A stretch of DNA of 7,973 bases from Beijerinckiaceae bacterium (lineage in GTDB: Bacteria > Pseudomonadota > Alphaproteobacteria > Rhizobiales > Beijerinckiaceae), in assembly GCA_947456315.1 (NCBI GenBank), contig CANGRU010000063.1:1-7973 (forward strand), written 5' to 3'. The notes below the pieces were generated by a model. The model saw only the letters and a program-made list of their open reading frames with translations, did no database searches and was not told where the DNA came from. This document shows, piece by piece, positions 6,165 to 7,973 of the stretch (within the stretch, counting starts at the first letter, position 1; every line of letters begins with the position of its first letter). The translations under genes and the position numbers were made by a program.

Positions 6165-7204
6165 CGCGCCAGATAATCCTCGATCTGCTTGTGCATGAGT
6201 GCACGCACATCCGCCTCTTGGTCCATGCGCTGATAAAAATCAGCGCTCCAGCGCAAAGCATCATCCAGCGGCAGCCGACATGACCAATCCAGCCTGTCGC
6301 GCGCCTTGCCGGAATCGAGCCGCAGCACATCGGTCTCGGGAGGATGTTCCCCTCCCTGCCAATGCCAGCCAGCGCCACTCCAATGCTGGGCGAAAGCATC
6401 GACGAGACTTTCAACACTCCACTCATGGCGCGCATCAGGGCCGAAATTCCAAGCCCCCTCATAATCGGCCGCTTGTTGGAAACTGCGCTCGCACAAGGTC
6501 AGATAGCCCAGCAATGGGTCCAGCACATGTTGCCAGGGACGAATGGCTTGCGGATAGCGCAGAGCCAGACGTTCGCCGCGTGAAAAGGCGCGCACCGCAT
6601 CGGGCAGAATGCGATCTTGCGCAAAATCACCACCACCGATCACATTGCCAGCGCGTGCTGTCAGCACAGCACAGGCATGAGAGCGCGCGCCCCGATATTG
6701 CGCAGCAATCAATTCCGCACAGGCTTTGCTTGTTGAATAAGGGTCAGCCTGCCCGCCCAACGGATCATCCTCGCGAAACGGACGATTTAGCTCGCCATGC
6801 CGATAGACTTTGTCTGTCGTGACAACCAGCACAACAGCGGGTGTAGCGCGGCGCGCGGCTTTCAGCACATGCGCCGTGCCCATGACATTTGTTGCATAGG
6901 TTCCCAGCGGATCCTGGTAAGAGGCACGCACCAGCGCTTGCGCAGCCATATGAATGACAATCTCGGCTTGCGCCTGACACATGGCCTCTTCGAGCACAGA
7001 TGCATCGCGCACATCGCCACGCAGATCGACAATTCCACCTGCCAGCCGTGCTGCGTCAAAAAGTGAAGGGCTTGTTGGCGGATCCAGCGCATAGCCTGTC
7101 ACCTGTGCACCCAAATGGCGCAGCAGCGCTACCAGCCACGCCCCCTTGAACCCCGTATGGCCCGTGATGAAAACGCGCCGATCCTTCCAGAAGGCAGGGG
7201 TCAC
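6149..7204 (-). CDS. rfbG: CDP-glucose 4,6-dehydratase
   Basis: Converts CDP-D-glucose to CDP-4-keto-6-deoxyglucose, the entry to CDP-linked deoxysugars of O-antigen or other surface glycans. The protein is 351 aa from the GTG at 7204 (family about 357). Seen: NAD-binding FITGHTGFKGAWL (12-24), HMAAQALVR (85-93), the TTDKVY catalytic segment (129-134) and YSTSK with Y156/K160, then GNVIGGGDFAQDRILPD (186-202) and RPWQHVLDPLLGYL (222-235), both characteristic of RfbG. In-frame ATGs at 7237 and 7285 would give longer versions, but the GTG has GGAGGG 4 nt upstream, overlaps the rfbF stop as GTGA, and yields MTPAFWKDRRVFITGH, matching the usual start of this enzyme (FW..KRVF.TGHTG). It also overlaps the next gene by 16 bp, so it is part of a tight operon. 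Confidence 0.95.
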   Translation of the reverse strand: MTPAFWKDRRVFITGHTGFKGAWLVALLRHLGAQVTGYALDPPTSPSLFDAARLAGGIVDLRGDVRDASVLEEAMCQAQAEIVIHMAAQALVRASYQDPLGTYATNVMGTAHVLKAARRATPAVVLVVTTDKVYRHGELNRPFREDDPLGGQADPYSTSKACAELIAAQYRGARSHACAVLTARAGNVIGGGDFAQDRILPDAVRAFSRGERLALRYPQAIRPWQHVLDPLLGYLTLCERSFQQAADYEGAWNFGPDARHEWSVESLVDAFAQHWSGAGWHWQGGEHPPETDVLRLDSGKARDRLDWSCRLPLDDALRWSADFYQRMDQEADVRALMHKQIEDYLARCVSF

Positions 7205-7971
7205 CAGACCCTCCACCGCGCTTGGCCGCTTTGCCATTCCTGTTCCAGCAGCATTTTGTCGCGCACTGTGTCCATGGGCTGCCAATAGCCGTCATGAACA
7301 AAAGCGCGCAGCTGATCGCGCGCCGCCAATTGCTCCAACGGCTCGCGCTCGAATATGGTGTCATCCCCTTCAATCAGATCAAACACGTGCTGCGAGAGAA
7401 TGAAGAACCCGCCATTGATGCGCGGGCTCTCGTCAACCGGCTTTTCGCGGAACGCCAACACGCGCTCGCGATCAAGTTCCAATGCGCCAAAACGCGCGCC
7501 GGTGCGCACACCAGCCAGCGTGGCCCATTTGTCATGTGATTTGTGGAACGCAATCTCGCGCGTGAGATCGATATCCGCCAGACCATCGCCATAGGTCATG
7601 GCAAAATCGCGCTCGCCTTCGAGATAGGCACGCACACGTTTCAGGCGACCACCTGTCTGCGTGGTCTCGCCTGTATCAACCAGCGTCACGCGCCAGTCTT
7701 CCGCCTCGCGCCGATGCACCTGTGTCGATCCCTGGCCCAGATCAAACGTGATGTCGGACATGTGCAGCAGATAATTGGCGAAAAACTCTTTGATGAAATA
7801 GCCCTTGTAGCCAAGGCAGATGATAAAATCGGTGATGCCGTGCGCGGCATAGATTTTCATGATGTGCCAGAGGATCGGCTTGCCACCAATCTCGACCATG
7901 GGTTTGGGGCGTAGCGTGGTTTCCTCGGACAGGCGCGTGCCCATGCCGCCGGCAAGAATGACCGCTTTCAT
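7201..7971 (-). CDS. rfbF: Glucose-1-phosphate cytidylyltransferase
   Basis: Transfers CMP from CTP to alpha-D-glucose-1-phosphate to give CDP-glucose, the substrate of RfbG next door. The 256-aa length equals the family's usual size. Motifs in order: the nucleotidyltransferase signature LAGGMGTRLSEE (6-17), the sugar-phosphate-binding segment RPKPMVEIGGKPILWHIM (21-38) with K23, metal Asp D129 in MTYGDG (125-130), NGGFF (186-190), FEREPLEQLA (207-216) and GYWQPMDTVRD (228-238) with a second metal-ligand Asp (D234). SEE..LRPKPMVEIGG together with ILWHIMK is typical of RfbF and distinguishes it from RmlA or GalU. The ATG at 7971 is only two bases from the window edge; the three edge bases read TGA into it (TGATG), so a preceding gene probably overlaps it. 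The stop overlaps rfbG by 4 bp. Confidence 0.96.
   Translation of the reverse strand: MKAVILAGGMGTRLSEETTLRPKPMVEIGGKPILWHIMKIYAAHGITDFIICLGYKGYFIKEFFANYLLHMSDITFDLGQGSTQVHRREAEDWRVTLVDTGETTQTGGRLKRVRAYLEGERDFAMTYGDGLADIDLTREIAFHKSHDKWATLAGVRTGARFGALELDRERVLAFREKPVDESPRINGGFFILSQHVFDLIEGDDTIFEREPLEQLAARDQLRAFVHDGYWQPMDTVRDKMLLEQEWQSGQARWRVW
7209..7214 (-). promoter_or_regulatory. Ribosome binding site deciding the rfbG GTG start
   Basis: GGAGGG on the minus strand sits 4 nt before the GTG at 7204-7202, inside the last codons of rfbF. This and the GTGA overlap favour the GTG over the longer ATG starts at 7237 and 7285. Confidence 0.7.
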
Positions 7972-7973
7972 CA

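Noticed and set aside
7237..7285. Upstream ATG starts for rfbG
   Set aside because: The extra residues lie inside rfbF, lack a well-spaced ribosome site and are not expected in RfbG. The GTG at 7204 has a strong site and the family-typical N-terminus.

Overview
This window is a GC-rich (about 60% by eye), densely coding stretch of bacterial chromosome. It most likely comes from an alphaproteobacterium. The pointers are the sequence of the EttA N-terminus, the PobA sequence, and a palindromic repeat of the GTCATTGCGAG...CAATCC type, which is common in that class. Taxonomy is inference; no rRNA or other marker is present.

Layout, left to right. (1) On the minus strand, positions 1-561 hold the first 187 codons of the ABC-F translation factor EttA, cut by the window edge. 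(2) Upstream of it on the same strand, 634-1434 encodes a signal-peptide-bearing protein that looks like an uncharacterised outer-membrane beta-barrel. (3) A 173-bp divergent intergenic region (1435-1607) follows. (4) Two plus-strand genes come next: a 2-oxoglutarate/Fe(II) oxygenase (1608-2240) and a class II aldolase-family protein (best start TTG at 2279, to 3025). They end at a strong intrinsic terminator (3034-3058). (5) A REP-like palindrome (3062-3149) fills the space between this unit and the convergent minus-strand unit. (6) The minus-strand unit, read right to left, is rfbF (glucose-1-phosphate cytidylyltransferase), rfbG (CDP-glucose 4,6-dehydratase), an extended-SDR nucleotide-sugar oxidoreductase, an alpha/beta-hydrolase esterase and pobA (4-hydroxybenzoate 3-monooxygenase).

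Functionally there are two themes. rfbF, rfbG and the SDR are overlapping genes (4-bp and 16-bp overlaps). They make CDP-4-keto-6-deoxyglucose and probably process it further into a surface-polysaccharide sugar. The esterase and pobA, 21 bp apart, form a small catabolic unit that would hydrolyse an ester and turn 4-hydroxybenzoate into protocatechuate. The aldolase-like and oxygenase genes facing pobA have no assignable pathway. Class II aldolase-fold proteins include aromatic-acid decarboxylases, so a link to aromatic metabolism is possible but unproven.

I found no CRISPR array, tRNA, rRNA, insertion sequence, phage gene or obvious defence system. No gene-free stretch exceeds about 175 bp. 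The least explained items are the oxygenase/aldolase pair and the outer-membrane protein.
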